This document shows positions 12,801 through 27,800 of a stretch of 64,000 nt of DNA, piece by piece; the first letter of the stretch is position 1; each line of letters opens with the position of its first letter. Made by a program: the position numbers and the translations under genes. Source of the stretch: Trichostrongylus colubriformis. Its lineage: Eukaryota; Nematoda; Chromadorea; Rhabditida; Trichostrongylidae. A model generated the notes under the pieces. That model was not told the origin of the DNA and did no database searches. It worked only from the letters and a program-made list of their open reading frames with translations. The stretch lies in contig OZ022259.1 of NCBI GenBank assembly GCA_963978905.1, positions 47,696,727 through 47,760,726 of the forward strand, written 5' to 3'.

Positions 12801-15800
12801 TAAGTCGCCATTCTTGTGGCCACTGCAAAAATGTGGGTACGTACAGCCTTACTTGAATACCTTGAAGTCCGCTCTTCAAGGGTGGTCGCGCCATCCTTGC
12901 TGAACACATCCATGCTACGCGTCACGATTCCTTGCCACTTTCCGCCATCTTTGACCAATGATCTTCCTTAATGGGTCGCTCCATCTAGTTGATGGTCTTC
13001 CCAACGGCCTCTTCACTCCACGAGGATACCAGTCGGTCACACGACACGTCCTTTGGTTATCGCCGAGGCGGGCAATATGGCCGACCCATCGCTTCTTCGA
13101 ATCGTAGATGGTTTTGATGACTTCTCTAACACAGGTACGCCTTCGGACCTCGCGACTAGGAATCTTTTGAATAATCGACACACCACACATAGTCCGTTCC
13201 ATAGCCATCTGCATCACTGCCAGTCTTTTCTCCTCAGCCCGAGTTGTATTCCATGTCTCGCATCTGTAAACTAATGCTGGGAAGACATAGGTATCGTACA
13301 CTTGTCCTAGGGTTTGAGCGTCTAGCCGCTTGTCGTGAGAACATCGCGATACTTGTTGAACGCGGCCCAACCTGCCTTACGACGCCTGCTTATCTCAGCC
13401 GTGAGGTGGACATTCATGGTGATTGCCTGACCAAGATAAACGTGCGAGAAGACTTCTTCGATCACCGAGCCTTCCAGGTGCAGACTGTACTCCTCCACGA
13501 AACTGTTTTTCATCCACTGACTTTTGCCTGGATGGATGCGGAGCTCGGTGAGACGAGCGGCTTCGCAAAGTATTCTCAACGAGTCCTCGAGAGCACATGG
13601 CTTAGTACCGATAAGGATGATGTCGTGCGCAAAGAGGAGATACTGAAGCTTCTCACCATCTATATCAATGCCACAAGGTAGCTCGACGTTTCGCATTATG
13701 ATCTCGAGAGCAGCGGAAAACAGATTCGGAGAGATAACTTCGCCCTGTCGCACTCTTCGTTGGGTTTACACACGAACTGGACTGTTCAGCAATTTGATAT
13801 CAGTGAAACAGCCAGTGGCGTATTACGTTAATGTATCGCTTAGGAACTCCGAACATAATGAAAGCATTAGCACCGCCTGTTGTTCGATCCTATCGAATGT
13901 TTTCTCAAAATCGATGAAGAGGAAGCGTAACGGGAGCCGGTACTCTCTACAACGTTCCTTGAGTTGTGAAACGACATGAATGTGATCGAAGGTCGAATAT
14001 CCTTCATGAAAGAAGGCTCCCTGCGCGTGTTCATAGTGAGAAGGCAGCAAATGCGCTTGAGAATGAGGCGAGAAAAGAGCTTGAGCACCACAGACAGGAG
14101 AGCGATCGGACGATAATTGGCCAAGACATCGCGCGACCCTTTTTGTGCACCAAGATGGTGTTAGATCCGAGCCACTCTTGGGGAACCGTTACCGTCGCGA
14201 GAATTTCCGTGACTACGTCAGCAAGCGAACGGGTGAGGAAGCTCTCCAGACGCTTTGAATGCACTGCTCGCACGTGGTCTAATCCAGGTGCTCTTCCTAT
14301 CTTTGTCAAACGAATAGCACGGAACACTTCCGACTCCAAAACTCGCCACTCCTCTCTTTCAGTTGCATCATCACATGACATAGTACACGGCTGAACTTGC
14401 ATTCTGGTGGAGAACCTCCAAGATCCTGGAAGGAGCCTCGAATCTTCTTTTCCATGTCCTTGCGACTTCGGGCAACAGGGCCATCTGATTTTGTCAAATA
14501 CTTAGGAGAGACAGTCCTGGGGCAGAGGCTGATGATAGTTCTTTTGATGCTGATCGACTTTTGCGCCGCTTCCCTTGCTCTCCGTACGGCGTATTCACGA
14601 TAGTCGCTCTCCACTCTAGAGCGAATGACCTAGTTCAGCCCGTGCGAGCCACTGGGTCCAAAGAACTTGTCATCTTTTTCGACTAGCCAGCATCCGTAGG
14701 GTCCCAACACTTAGCCGCAGGCACGGCTTGCTTATAATACGCTCCGAAGCAGCTTCAACAACGATTCGGATGACAGAGATCATCTTCCCAAATCTGGCAT
14801 GAACGCTTCCATCACCACCGGAGAAGCCTGTCATAGAAGCGAGCAACCTTACACGTGTTGTCGCACAACTCGAATCGAACTCTTCGTTATTAACTCGCAG
14901 CTAACCGTCTCCTTTCTTTATTGAGATTTAACGCAATGATCGCTCGGACTAGACGATGATCGGAACCGATGTTAAAATGCGAGTTTCCGATGACTGTGAC
15001 GTTATGGCACAGGCGCAGACAGTTTGTCATAATAAATTCGATCTCATGAAACGCTTGTCTGTTAGGAGTATGCCACGTCCATCGACGTCACCAACGCTTC
15101 TCGAAAAATGAGTTCGTCACCCATAGTCGACATCGTTCAGCGAATAAAGCCAGGGCATCACCTCGAGAGTCTCGTCCAGGTCTCCCATAGGGACCCACGA
15201 AGCTCTACCCGGGCTCGCCTAGGCTCAGATGGGCATTTAAATCGTCAGCACAAATGACAAAGTTTCCTTCGGGCAGGTATTGATTGCTCTTTCAAGCGCG
15301 TCGTAGAACCCCTCAACAGCGCCATCGTCATAAGCGCACGTGGGCGCATACACAGACAGGACCTTTAGCATTGCCGTATTGCCGATTCGAGCACAAGCAA
15401 TGCGATCCTCTCTGATAGGACTTTACAATATGCGACACGAGCCGCCAGTTGCGGTGATACGATGAAACCGACGCCACCAACTCTGTCTTCTCTTGAACCA
15501 GCTCCTAGTAGGACTTCCTGACCCGTGTGTCATTTCCACCTCCCCGCTTCTCGCCTTCGCGTCTTCTAGATGCATGCCACGCTTATCGCACATCTGTCCA
15601 AATCAGAAATTAGCAAATCAATCCTGGCGTGGCTGTTGAGGCCTCGAGTGATGACAGTGCCGATATTCAAAAAACGGTTTGGCAGATCGCTTGCCGTGAG
15701 ATTTCTCCCCCTCTGCCAGGAGGGGCTGGCCGCACGGGAATGAAGGTACTGCTTTTTGAACTTTATACATGGATGTTGATGGCCTGGACTTACCCCTCAC

Positions 15801-18800
15801 CGCCTTGCCAAATCTGGCGGTAGCACCACTGCCGGAAGTGGACTCGCCCAAGAAGGGGCCCGCTTTTAGCCTCACTCGACACGTCGTTTTTCCGGCAACA
15901 ACGCAAAGCAGCTTCAAGTAAGTTTGCACCACCGCACCACTTTGAGGCAACCGGGTTAGGGATGGACGTGCAGCATATAGTATAATATCGACACCAGCAA
16001 GACCGCGTATCAACGTGCCACGTTTGCTGGGGTGTGTAACCTTATGTCGAATTTCCGCTTTGCCGCTTCGCACTCGCGGTCCCATCAGCACGACTTGCCG
16101 CGGTTGAAATTCCGCTCAGAACGCAATTGGCTGGTAACATGAAGGTCCTCTAAAAAATAGCTGTTTATCTCATTATTATCTAACAACAATAACTTTTGCA
16201 CTCTAAGAAAGCAAAATAGTACGATGAAAAGTAAAAGAAACAGTGGCATCACATTATAACAATCCTAATCAAGAAATAATCAATTCGTAAAACTTGAATG
16301 GGAGTGTACGCAATGTACGCAACCACACGTGAAGCTCGTGCTCGCCGCGCCACTCACAATGCGCGGCCGCGCGGAAATTCGACATAAGGCTGCACACCCC
16401 TTTTGTAGTAGTCGATACATATGTTCTATATTGGGCGTCTATTGCAATATCTCTGAGTGTAAACGCAGCCCAGAGAATGTGTTATGCTTAGCAGTTCTAC
16501 CTTAAGGTACTGGCCATTGATTCGGAAAATTCCAAGAGTCTCAAAGTTGACAGGTATCGTATTACACTAGTAGAAAGGTGAGTACTTTTCAGCTGAATCG
16601 AAATCGATGGATATTTGATGCACGTAAGTGGAAAACTTAGAATTTAAAAGCTTGAGTTACAGTTACAGACAGTCATCACATAATACGAGAATGCTCTTAG
16701 CATTTATCTTTTATTTCTGGAAGAGAATTTTTTATTTCTTTCTCTATTGAAGTAATTGAGGATTATTTTTCAAAGAAATAGGCAAAAATTACGCATTTTT
16801 AGTCCCCATGTTATCCCTTACTGGAACCGCGATGAGAGGTGCCGTTTGTTTTTCCTTCTTCCCAATCCGCACTAGGCTAGCAAATTGAGGAGCATAGGGA
16901 AATGACATTGTTGTTAGGTGCTCTTGTTAGAGCCTTTTCGAGATTCCAGTATCCTGTATGAGACGTGAAATTGTCGGCGTCTTCACCATCTTTAGGCCGC
17001 ATTCATACTTTGCGGAGTCGGCGGCAGTGTGTCGGTGCTTGTCTCTGCGTCTCCGACTGTGCCATCCTGTCTCGTTGCCTGTGTCGTCTCTGCATCTTCC
17101 CCCGTTCCACTCTGCCTCGCTGCCTATGAACGCAGTCACGCCCTGCTGCTGCAAAGTATGAACGCGGCCTTAGAGCTTGAAAAGTTGAGAAAACGTCAGG
17201 CTGTTCCGTTCATAGACTTATCAATCTCGAGAACATTTCCAATAGTGTAGCGGACCACCTTTCAGTACTGCTTAATCTGTGTATGCAACCGCGCGCAAAA
17301 TGTACCACAAAGTTTCGCGACCAGGCATCCGAAATGGACCACAAGTAACATAACTTTTTGGTGTACAGGGTGCGTGGAAAGTATAGGACACAATATTTCT
17401 TGCCATAGATCCACGATAGGGATCAGATAAACAAACTAATCGAAGTGAAAAATACACGACAATTTTACGATCATTGTATAACACAACGTGCTTGAAATCC
17501 GATCCTTTTGCTCTGATGCCAGATTTCAGACGTTCGAAAACGGAACCTACAGTGCGCCGTCCATAGTAAATTCGGTATCGTAAATGAACTCGAATGCACC
17601 AAAAGCTTTTTTGGTGGTTTGTTGCCCTGGGTCACTAATCACTTTGCTCAGCTCTGTTCATCCTTCAACAAGATTGGGCTCCTCCTTATAACCCCCATTT
17701 GAGAAAGCTGTGCCGCACGCACATTTTCGTGGATATTGGGACAGTGGACTTGTGGACTACCTCCTAGTCGGATTTCAGTCCGATATGCTTCCCTGAACGG
17801 GAGCACTTGTAGAGCAGGCCTGTAGGGTAGCCCCACCGCTCTGGCGATGCTCCGAAGTTGTCGCTTCAGAAGGTGTTGAGCGATGTCGACTCGAGTGACT
17901 GCGGCGCACTGAGGCTCAGATTGGAACATCTGATGGCCTGCATCTAAGCAAATTCCCATCGAATTACAAGCGCCTTGTATGATATAAAGGTCCCACAGGT
18001 GTTTCCTACTCACTAGACCTACTACTTAGATTCATTTGTTTATCTGGTCTCTATCTTGAAAGATACAGTTAGAAACATGATGTCCTATACTTTCCAGCCA
18101 CCCTGTACTGGAGAGCTCCACCTTGACCTACTAGACTTTGACTTCGTATCAAGTCAGAGGCTCAGAGGCCACGGGAGGGCGCGCCATCATGGTTCATGTC
18201 CACACTCACTTCTTTGATATTAAATTTAGGGTCTTTTGTATTGGTTCGATACGCTTATAATAAATTTCAAGTGATGGTTTCGAAATCGAATGCCAAGAAG
18301 GTGACTGAAACTGCAAATTTGGTGTCTCCATGGCAAACATGACGCATTTTCGAAGAAGTTTGTCTACTTGGTCCAAGACCCTCTAAGTGCTCCTTAACCG
18401 TGCGTGCGAAGGTTATGTGGTTTGCTTTGGCGTGCAAAACTCATCAGAGAATTCTGGATTCCCGCAAGAAAGCCACGCATGGATGATCCTAACCAGTGTC
18501 TTCCCACACTGTGAACTGTAAACCACAGTAAGGGCGATGTGCACAGCAGCAGTTTCCGATGTACATCGTCAAAGCATCAAGTCAATAAGTCTGATTGGTC
18601 GGTTTCGATACGTGTGAATTAGGTGCGAGCTTCTTCTTCGCTGGTGGAAACTTGGATGAGTCTGCTACCTCATTAGGTCGCCGTCAAAACTTGCGATTTT
18701 GCAACTTTGCGACGTCGCACTTTCGCACGCGATAGTACCACCTTGAGATCGTGCAATGCCGCAACTTCGCGTGCGGAGCCGCGACACCGTAAAGTCGCAA

Positions 18801-21800
18801 AATCGCAGAATCACAAAATCGCAAAATCGCAAAGTGTGACGGCGGACTTACCGAATTGTAGGGGCGAAGCGCTAGACGGGTGTGTGCACTTATGACGGAA
18901 AATCGCGTGGCCGCCCGCGGCGAGCAGCGCGGCGGGTGCGAGTGCCAGTGGCAGGGCATGGCGGCCTTCAAGCGAGGCAGTGTGGCGGGGGTGGAAGTGC
19001 AGAGGTGACACAGCCACGCTCTGCCGAGCTCCCGAGGGTAATCGATTCGGCAAGTTGTGCTGATGACGCCGCGAGTGCGACGTCCGCGAAACGATTTTCC
19101 GTCATAAGTGCACACACCCGCGCTAGACGGAAGGATAGAAGGAGGAGGTGCGTTTTGATACCTCGCGAATCACAAAGTTCGAACCATCTTCAGGTTTCTA
19201 AAGGAGTCGAAACGGCCGAAACATAAGGCCTAGAAAGGTTGCACCTGCTAACATGGTATTGGTAAAACAAAAGAAATTCGTCTATGCCCATTGAATGAAT
19301 CGTGACATTCCGAACCTGATCGAGGCATATAACGTTAAACATCCGTTGATCCAGTTTGCTCGTTCTTTCTAATTATGTTGCTTACAAGGAAGGATTGAAC
19401 TGGTTTCAGGCATCTTTCCAAGGCGAATCATGATTATCAAAAATTTAGTTGTGGCAGTAAGGTTCGTCATAAATCGCCCACTTCAAAAGCACAATTCGCG
19501 TTCACCGGAAACAGTAATTGAGCTGAACGGAATTGGTACGAGAGCTTCACGGGACGTTTACGCCGCGCCCTCTGCTTTGTGAAGGGGCGGATACAACATT
19601 ACATCAGTGCTCTCTAACCAGTGACAATCCAGCTCAGTTCCTACTTCCAGCAAACACGAAATATACCTTTAAAAACTACTAATTCGCTGAGTCATTTAGA
19701 CAGACATTTTCAGAAAACTCTACTGGACGACCCACGTAAGATAGGTATTGAAGTTCGAAAGGCTTTACTGGATTTTCATGAGCAGTGGTACAGTTCGAAC
19801 ATGTAGGTTGTTTAATTTTTGCATGATAAATATAAGATCCGCTCTCGTTTCAAATAAAAGAGTCTGAACATAAAATTCCTACTCTTCACATACGGTCAAC
19901 GTCTAAAAGTACAAAAATCGACGGAATATTCAAAAAATACAAAAGATAACAAGAATTCCTCCCAGAGGGAGTATTTTGCTCCCTTGAGATTGAAAATTAC
20001 CTCTGTAAATAACATTAGTAGCCGGGTATTGCCTTTGAGAAGGGAATGAGCAAAACAAAGCTGAAGTTCTAAAACCATTTTCAAATGCTTTTCAATATTA
20101 TTCAAGCCATGCTACCTTCAACTTTACCCTCATAGCAAGCTTTTTATAGCATGTCGCTTTGTATTGTCGGATCAGAATCATTGGATGCATTGGAGTCTCT
20201 CGTGGAAACCTTGGACTTCGTAGCCATAAAGAACAAGAACGTGAAGCGGAAGGAATGGTTGGAGAGTCCGTACAGAAGAGAACAACTGGGTAAACGTATC
20301 GAGGTAACGTCACTGAAGCACTTAATCTCTCTAGAAATGTCCGGACCATCTTCGAATTTTAACTTGAGGCACATTCCGCGCTCGCTGATGGGTGGAGTAA
20401 CAGTTGATTCTCCATTGGTTGTCGGTGGCTGGGAGGCGGTCTCTCCACGCCCTATTGCCTGCAGTGGGGCGTGGTCGATCCGCCCCCAGCGCACGACAAC
20501 CAATGGAAAGTCAACTGTTACTCCACCCATCAGCGAGCGCGGAATGTGCCTTTAAAGGAGTCGTCCACGAAAATCCCGTTATTCTAATTCTCTCCAGAAT
20601 CAGTGTATTAAATAAAATGCTTCAAGGAAAACACAAAAAGAGTGAAAGAATTCCTTTTGTTCTATTTAAAAATCTTAAAATATGAAGAAGATGCAGTTCG
20701 TTTGAATTCCCGCCAAAAGATCTTGCAGCAGTCACCAATGAGCAAATAGCTTCTTGACGGCGGAGACGCAGACAGCAATTGGGCGCGTTTCTTCGCGCCC
20801 AATTGATGTCTGCGTCTCCGACCACCGTCCCCGATCGCGCATTTGCTCCTCAGCTCTCCATGGCCGACATCCGCCTGGACGTCACATCCAGTCCGCCCCA
20901 GTCTTTGAGGAGCTATATCTCAGCCGGATTGTAATTTTTTCACGGGAAACTTTGCATGCGGTTCTCAGTAGGCAGAAAGAACAAAAATATATGGGTAACA
21001 AAAAAACTCTTTTTTCCGTGGATGATTCCTTTAGGTTTTTCTTTAAGTTGAGCTTAATTATTAGACGATTCTCGGCTATTCATCATCCGGGGTAGTCGCA
21101 GAGCCAGCTCATAATTTGCAAGTGACTTTCAAAGGAGGATGGAGAGAAGGTTTTAGATTATGAGTGGGATCCTGTAAGGCCGCGTCCATACTCAGCGCCG
21201 GCAGTGCATTGCTGCGTTCACAGGCAGCGAAGCAGAGTGGCACGGAATGATGAGACATGACGCAGGCAACGAGGCAGGTTGGCATAAGTTGAGACGCAGA
21301 GACACAAAGCCACGCCCTGCCGCCAGTACCGCAGAGTGTGAACGGGGCCTGAATTCAAGGCCGAAACATTACTATCGTAAGTTGAGCAATTCATGGTTGT
21401 TTTCAGATTGTACCTATCGAAGATACTCGCAGTCTGACCATTGAATTTCCGATCCCTGACTTACGGGATGAGTACAAGTCGGAACCTGCACGATACATTT
21501 GTGAGTTTTCTCTAAATCTTTCAGAAAACCCAAACAAAGTTCGTTGCTATGGGAATACGGACACTTTAAAGGCATGTAAATTGTCAGGTTAGCAGCCTTC
21601 TTTGGAGATATTGATTGGAGACAGTCGATGCGATAATTAAGAAAGCCAGAAAGCTGAAATATATTTATTAGTGAACTCCAGAAAACCAAACAAACGGTAT
21701 GTTACGCGTTCCGCCATGACACTAGAAGGAACTGAATAAGGCCTGAAAGGGTAGTTACGCTTGCAAGTCTACGCATCATGTCATAGAACTGCACAGCGCT

Positions 21801-24800
21801 GGTCGATAAAACACATCACCGGGGAAAGGTCTTTTTCCTTGGGGTTTTTGCCAGCTCTATTTTATTTTTTCCACTGCCTTATTGTTGAGCTCTACCTTCA
21901 ATTTTCAACATTCCAATCTGCCAAACTATTTCATCCGTTACATTTCTTGCCTCTGAACCGGGGATTTTGGCTTATTGGCCTACTGGAGTGGAAGGCGAGC
22001 CTCCTACAGAGCGTACATTGACTCGTAGACCGTGCATGACCGCCTCACATCATAGATTCATGTGGCTCCGGTCAATACGCGAGCGACAGGGTATGCAAAA
22101 AAACGCGCCCATACCTGGCTCCTCGAATTACACTAATGTTTCTTGTTCAGCATTTCTTTTCAGCGCATTTGCTCGGTCATGAACAAAGAGGTTCTCTGTT
22201 TTCCGAACTTAAGCGGCTGGGCTGGGTCAGCTGGTTATCTGCTTCTGCATGGAATCTTGCTAGAGGAATTAGCGTTTTTCGAATCGATATAATATTGGGT
22301 GCTGGTAAGCTCAGTAAAGTTAACAATGTAGAATTTTATATTGTTTCTGACCTTATTATCGTACACAAATTCCATCTTACAGACGGTCTGGATCACGTTG
22401 ACGAGATAATACGCTTGGTTTTCAATTATATTGGCTTACTCAAACGTAACGGTCCCGTTGCATGGATCCAAGAGGAGCTTCGCGATTTAGGAGAACTTCA
22501 ATTTCGCTTTATGGTAGGTCAGTTTGAGGACACCAGGAGGATTTCGAAGGTTCATAAAGGTGATTTTCGCGATAAAGAACTGAAAAATGGCTGAAACTCC
22601 GAAAAATGGAGGAACCCCCTTCCGTTAATTCTCATAGCGGACGCTGCGACGAATGCTCCACCCTCCACGGCTGCTCGGTTATCCGTGACCACGGATCGAT
22701 GTTTGTTCAATTTTAGGATAAAGCTGAGCCATTGCAAGCTGTGAAAGACTATTCTTCTAATCTGCAATTTATTCCCTTCCAAGACATTCTATCGTCGGAT
22801 TATCTCACACCGGAATTTGATCCTGGTGGGTCATTGACTCATTCTTCCCCAATTCATCACGTTTACCAGTTTTCAAAAGTTTCAGTTTTCAGAAACATTA
22901 TTTCAAAAGTTGCAATTTCACAAAATCCTTCTGATCGCTATCCATTGCAATGAATAAAATCGCAGTAATCGATCCATAGATATTTATCGATCCGTTTCCG
23001 AGATACTCCGCGCCACCGACTTCTCCATGGATTGCAATGGTTGTTGATTACGCATTCGGCTTATTTGTGTTAGACACCTAGAGCCCAATGTTCCGAACAA
23101 GCATGGTGTCTATGGTGGCCGACCCCAAAGAAATGGATGATCTGTTGGAATCAGTAGAGCTCAATTCAGAGGGTTTATGTAGCCCTGATGGCGCTGCTTA
23201 TCACTGCCCATCTTCACGCAATTTAACGCTATGAAAACGAAGTCCGGAGGAGATCTCGATTCTAGCGCTATGTAGATTAGGTTAAGCTCTAGCTGTCCCT
23301 TATTGTTGATGCGTAAATTTTAGTCGAATCTGATTTTATCAAAAATTGGCTGATTCCAGATCGGATTATGGAGATAACTGATATGCTAACTCCGAGTAAC
23401 ATGTTCTACTTGGTGATTGCAAGGAAATTCGCCGGTCAGCAAGGAAATGTTCATGAGCCGTACTATGGCACGGAAATACACATCAGGGATATAGATGACG
23501 TGGGTTATATCTTTCTATACTATAAAGTACATAGTAAGCCTACAAATCCAAAACCTACATAGTAAACCACGTACAATACCGCTCGCGTTCCGTGAATAAT
23601 CTTCGCCTTGCGACGGATTAGTCGCGAACAAACCGTCGCACCGTCATAACATTCTTCAAAGTGAATGAAATGGAAAGATTAAAAACGCATTGGATTCCTC
23701 CCGATGCGGCGAGTTCTACGATGTATGAAATGTCAAATTTTGTCAAGCAATTAATTTGAAAATCGCGCGAAAACGCGTTTTCGCGTCTTTCCGCTATAAA
23801 TCAATTGCTTACTGATTTTTTATCGAAGTTGTACACATTTTCGTGACCAGCCCGTGGAGCTCTACAAGATGGTATTACTAATTTTCGGTTTTCTCGAACT
23901 CGATACTAGGCCATTTTTTACATTCTGAGAAGTTTGAGGGAAATTTTCTTTAAAACCTGATAAGTGGAGATAAAAAATTTTCATAGTCTTGATCTAAGCT
24001 CACAGAAGTGTAACGATTTTGAAGTCGCGGTCATTTCAGATCAGCCCTTATTCCTTTGTGTGGCCCTAAACAGCGTCTCCGTGTATGTGTACTCTGCCTG
24101 AGAAAACTATTTCTTACCTCATTCACAGACACAGATTCTCCAATGAAGTGTACGCCGTTCGATTCCTCATAAAAAATGCTATCGAATGACATACAGTGAC
24201 CTTTATGGTAATAAATATAAAATTTTCCCCATTTCCAGCGCCGACCGCTTTCCCACGGTCGTGCACGTGAATAGCCCGGTGGCGCCATCGATGATGAACC
24301 CTCTCCCCTGGCGGGCACATGAATCACACGCTGCCCACGAGAGATTGAGAGGTCGACCCACGAAGGCTGGAACTGGGGAAAATTTGATATTTATCACCAC
24401 AAAGGCTTCTGGATGTCATTCGATAGCATTTTCCATGAGGAATCGAACGGCCTACATTTCATTGGAGAATCTGTGTCTGTGAATGAGGTAAGAAATGGTT
24501 TTCTCAGGCAGAGTACACATACACGGAGACGCTGTTTAGGGCCCCACAAAGGAATAACGGCTAATCTGAAATGACCGTAACTTCGAAACTGCTACACTTC
24601 TGTGAGCTCAGATCAAGACTATGAAAATTTTTATCTCAAACTTTTCAGGTTCCAAAGAAAATTTCCCTCAAACTTCTCAGAATGTGAAAAATGGCCTAGT
24701 ATCGAACTCGAGAAAACCAAAAATTTGTGATACCATCTCGTAGAGCTCCACGAGCTGGTCACGAAAATGTGTACAAGTTCGACAAAAAAATCAATAAGCA

Positions 24801-27800
24801 ATTGATTTATGGCGGAAAGACGCGAAATTCGCGCGATTTTCAACTCGACGAAATTCGACATTTCATATATCATTGAACTCGCCGCATCGAGAGAAATCCA
24901 ATGCTTTTTTAATCCTTCTTCATCCACTTTGAAGAATGTTATAACGGTGCGACGGTTTGTTCGCGACTAATCCGTCGCAAGGCGAAGATTATTCATGGAA
25001 CGTGAGCGGTATCATACTATGCAAGCTTATCTGTCGATCTGTCAGTCAGATTTGTCGGATAGAGGTAAAACTGCAGTGGTGCCTCTCACTACCTTATGAG
25101 CACCCACTGTTAGGTTGTATAGAAAGTTTTGGACATTTTTCGCAATATTTTTTCATTCAGAATAAGCCCTATTCTATAAATTTGTCACTACGTCATCTCA
25201 CTGAAAGCCTGACTAACAGAAATGCACGAAATTCCAAGAAAAACTGCTAGTCGTAGCGATTCTCCTTGAAGAACACCTTGTTAAGGACGCATTCATACTC
25301 TGCGGTGTTGCCTTTTTTCTGGGTGTATAGCCTTATGTCGAAAAACCACGTGGCCGCACGCAGCGAGTCCGGTTAGTTTTTCGCGTGCGATTGCGTACAA
25401 GTTCGTTGTTGAGTTTAGTTGTTTCGGACGCTCAAAGATCGAGCTGCGGTAAAGACCACTGGGAAGAAGGGGATCGAAGAGCGCAGGGGGTATCTTATTA
25501 TGGACATTGATTACCATAGAAGGGGATACGAATTACTTCTCTGCACTATGGTCCGGCGAAAATGAAAAAAAGCAAAAATATTCAACTTAGACTGCAGATC
25601 AACCCCTCAAAAATCTTTTCAAGGTGCTTAAAGGCACCATTAGAGGTAAGGGAAAACTGAGATCTGGGAGTACATGTTTTCTGAAAACGAACCTTCTTCT
25701 TCAGAAGAGGTCACATGTGGCTAAAATCGCATTAAAAAAGCGCGGCTTGGGGTCTTATAACGACCCCGCAGCTCGGCATGCCGTTATTTGGGTATGCGGC
25801 CGGGGGAGTCGCTATGGAGGGGCAGGGCAACGATCGCACCGGATGACTCGGACTCTGGCCTGTCTTCAGTCCACTCCAGCTAGTGACGCAGAGGACGAGA
25901 GAGAGAAGGAGGGTTTTCGGGTTTCTGTTCCTCGGTTTTTTCGCGGTTTGATGTCGTTCTTTCTCTACTACTACATTGCTGAGCTCATCTACTATTGTAT
26001 TGCACAGTCTGCCAAATTACCCCTTCTGGTGTCTTTAAAAGGGCAACTTTTTATCAGATGCAACACTCATTGCGATAGCACCCTGCAGATATACAGTCTA
26101 CATCACTGCATCATGGTTCTCAGCTATCAAAACACAACAAATGCAGCTTCTTTTGAAGGGCTCCCACGGTTCCATAATTTTGGGTCATGGGCGGAATCCC
26201 AGCAGACAGCGGCAAGTCGTGCTGATGGCGCCGCAGATGAGACGCAACGAAGCGTTTTTTTGACATAAGGTTACACACCTCTAAGTTCTGCCAGGGTCAG
26301 AACTTTTTTGCGTTCACAGACAGCGGGCAGAGTAGCACGGGCGAAGACGCAGAGACGACGTAGTCAAGTTCTGTCGCCGAGACCGCAGAGTATGAAGACG
26401 GCTTGAAGGCATATTCCGCGCTCGCTATGGGTGGAGTAGCCAAATGACTCTCCATTGGTTGTCAGCGGTTGGGAGGCGGTCTCTCCACGCCCCATTGCGG
26501 CAATAAGGCGAGGAGAGACCGCCTTCGAACCGCCGACAAGCAATGGAGAGTCAGTTGGTTACTCCACCCATAGCGAGCGCGGAATATGCCATTAAAGGAG
26601 CTATACGGATGTTCGCAAAACTGGAAGTCAGTAAAAGCTAGGTACGACAAGTATGGTGCACATGAGAGAATCTCAATGCGCAAATAATTTAAATTCTGGA
26701 AGAGAAAGGCGTTTAATAATAAGTGGGATTACGCATTGCTGGCGCCGACTACGAATTAGTGAAACTCTGACGATCAACAAAGCGTAGATTTTGTCCATTT
26801 TCTTTGGAGTGAAAGGACTACGAAGGTTACCGATGCGAAGTAATTTTTTTATGATCAATCTTGAAATAACTAATTTTAAGGCGACAATGGAAAGTTTCAA
26901 TGTTGCATTAAAGACGGTAAATCCTGCTTTACACTTACCAGTCAAAAACGAGTACATACCCACGCGAATGGATCTGAAACCACGAGAAGCTGTCAAACGG
27001 TGAGTATTCTATTCTTCTGTGACTTTGTTTTACATGCATAGTCCGAAGGGTGTATATCGCTAGGACAAAAACGTCGCGTGGCCGTGTTCGGCACGCGACG
27101 GTTTTGTCCTAGTGATATACACCCATAGTCCGAAGACCAAATTCAGTAGGCAGTTCTGTCTAGGCCAATCAAGTCTATTGATCTAGGATTGATTTATTGA
27201 TATTGTACCCATCTAGCGGGACTAACGCCCTACCATGTTGGTTGTAGTAACCCTCACTGATCATGTTTTTTGTATCCTTGACATTATTTGATCAGTACCC
27301 CATGATGGTTTGATTGGTCCCGAATCGAATTGCACAAGCTACATGCCCAGCCCCAGTAAGACATTGTAGAGGACAAATATGAATAAGAAGAGTCCCTCGC
27401 TAGTCCTCGGCTCTCATGGAGTTCTATGCGTGGCGCATACCAAAACGAGATTGATTGAGGTTAAGTGAATTTGTCTTGTTTTGATTATGCTTTTTCATCT
27501 GTTTTAAATTTGACTTCAAATCTTGCCGGCGTGCAGCACTGCAAAATGTAGTAATCAAAATTCGTAACTTGGCTGCATGCAATCCCTAAAGGAGGGTATT
27601 TGAATTTTTGTTTTTGCGCGAGCCAAATGGCAATTCAAATGAGGGAAAAAGATCGGCGAATGAAGAATGACGGAAAAGTATTAGGTTGGACGGGAAGTTC
27701 TGGGACACTTTTTGTTTTTTCCTGTAGAAACCTGTAAAGCTTCGGGAGCATTTGGTAGTGGGGGGTATATGAAGCGTCTGAAAAGGGCTTCTGAATAGCA

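Larger units (their letters stand above)
25285..26402. mobile_element. Harbinger-like MITE (family H) interrupted by two nested elements
   Basis: The left end TTAAGGACGCATTCATACTC belongs to family H, and its right end is GACCGCAGAGTATGAAGACG near 26382-26402. Between them sit a Mutator-like element (25321-26280) and, inside that, an R1 copy (25627-26040). The gene B counterpart near 62229 has the same family H left end without the R1 copy. Confidence 0.75.

Noticed and set aside
18684..19115. 143-codon minus-strand frame (and overlapping frames)
   Set aside because: It spans two MITEs; its apparent repeats come from AAATCGC-rich MITE sequence.
25624..26268. 214-codon open frame as a gene
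   Set aside because: It runs across an R1 repeat and a Mutator-like end and has no family match.
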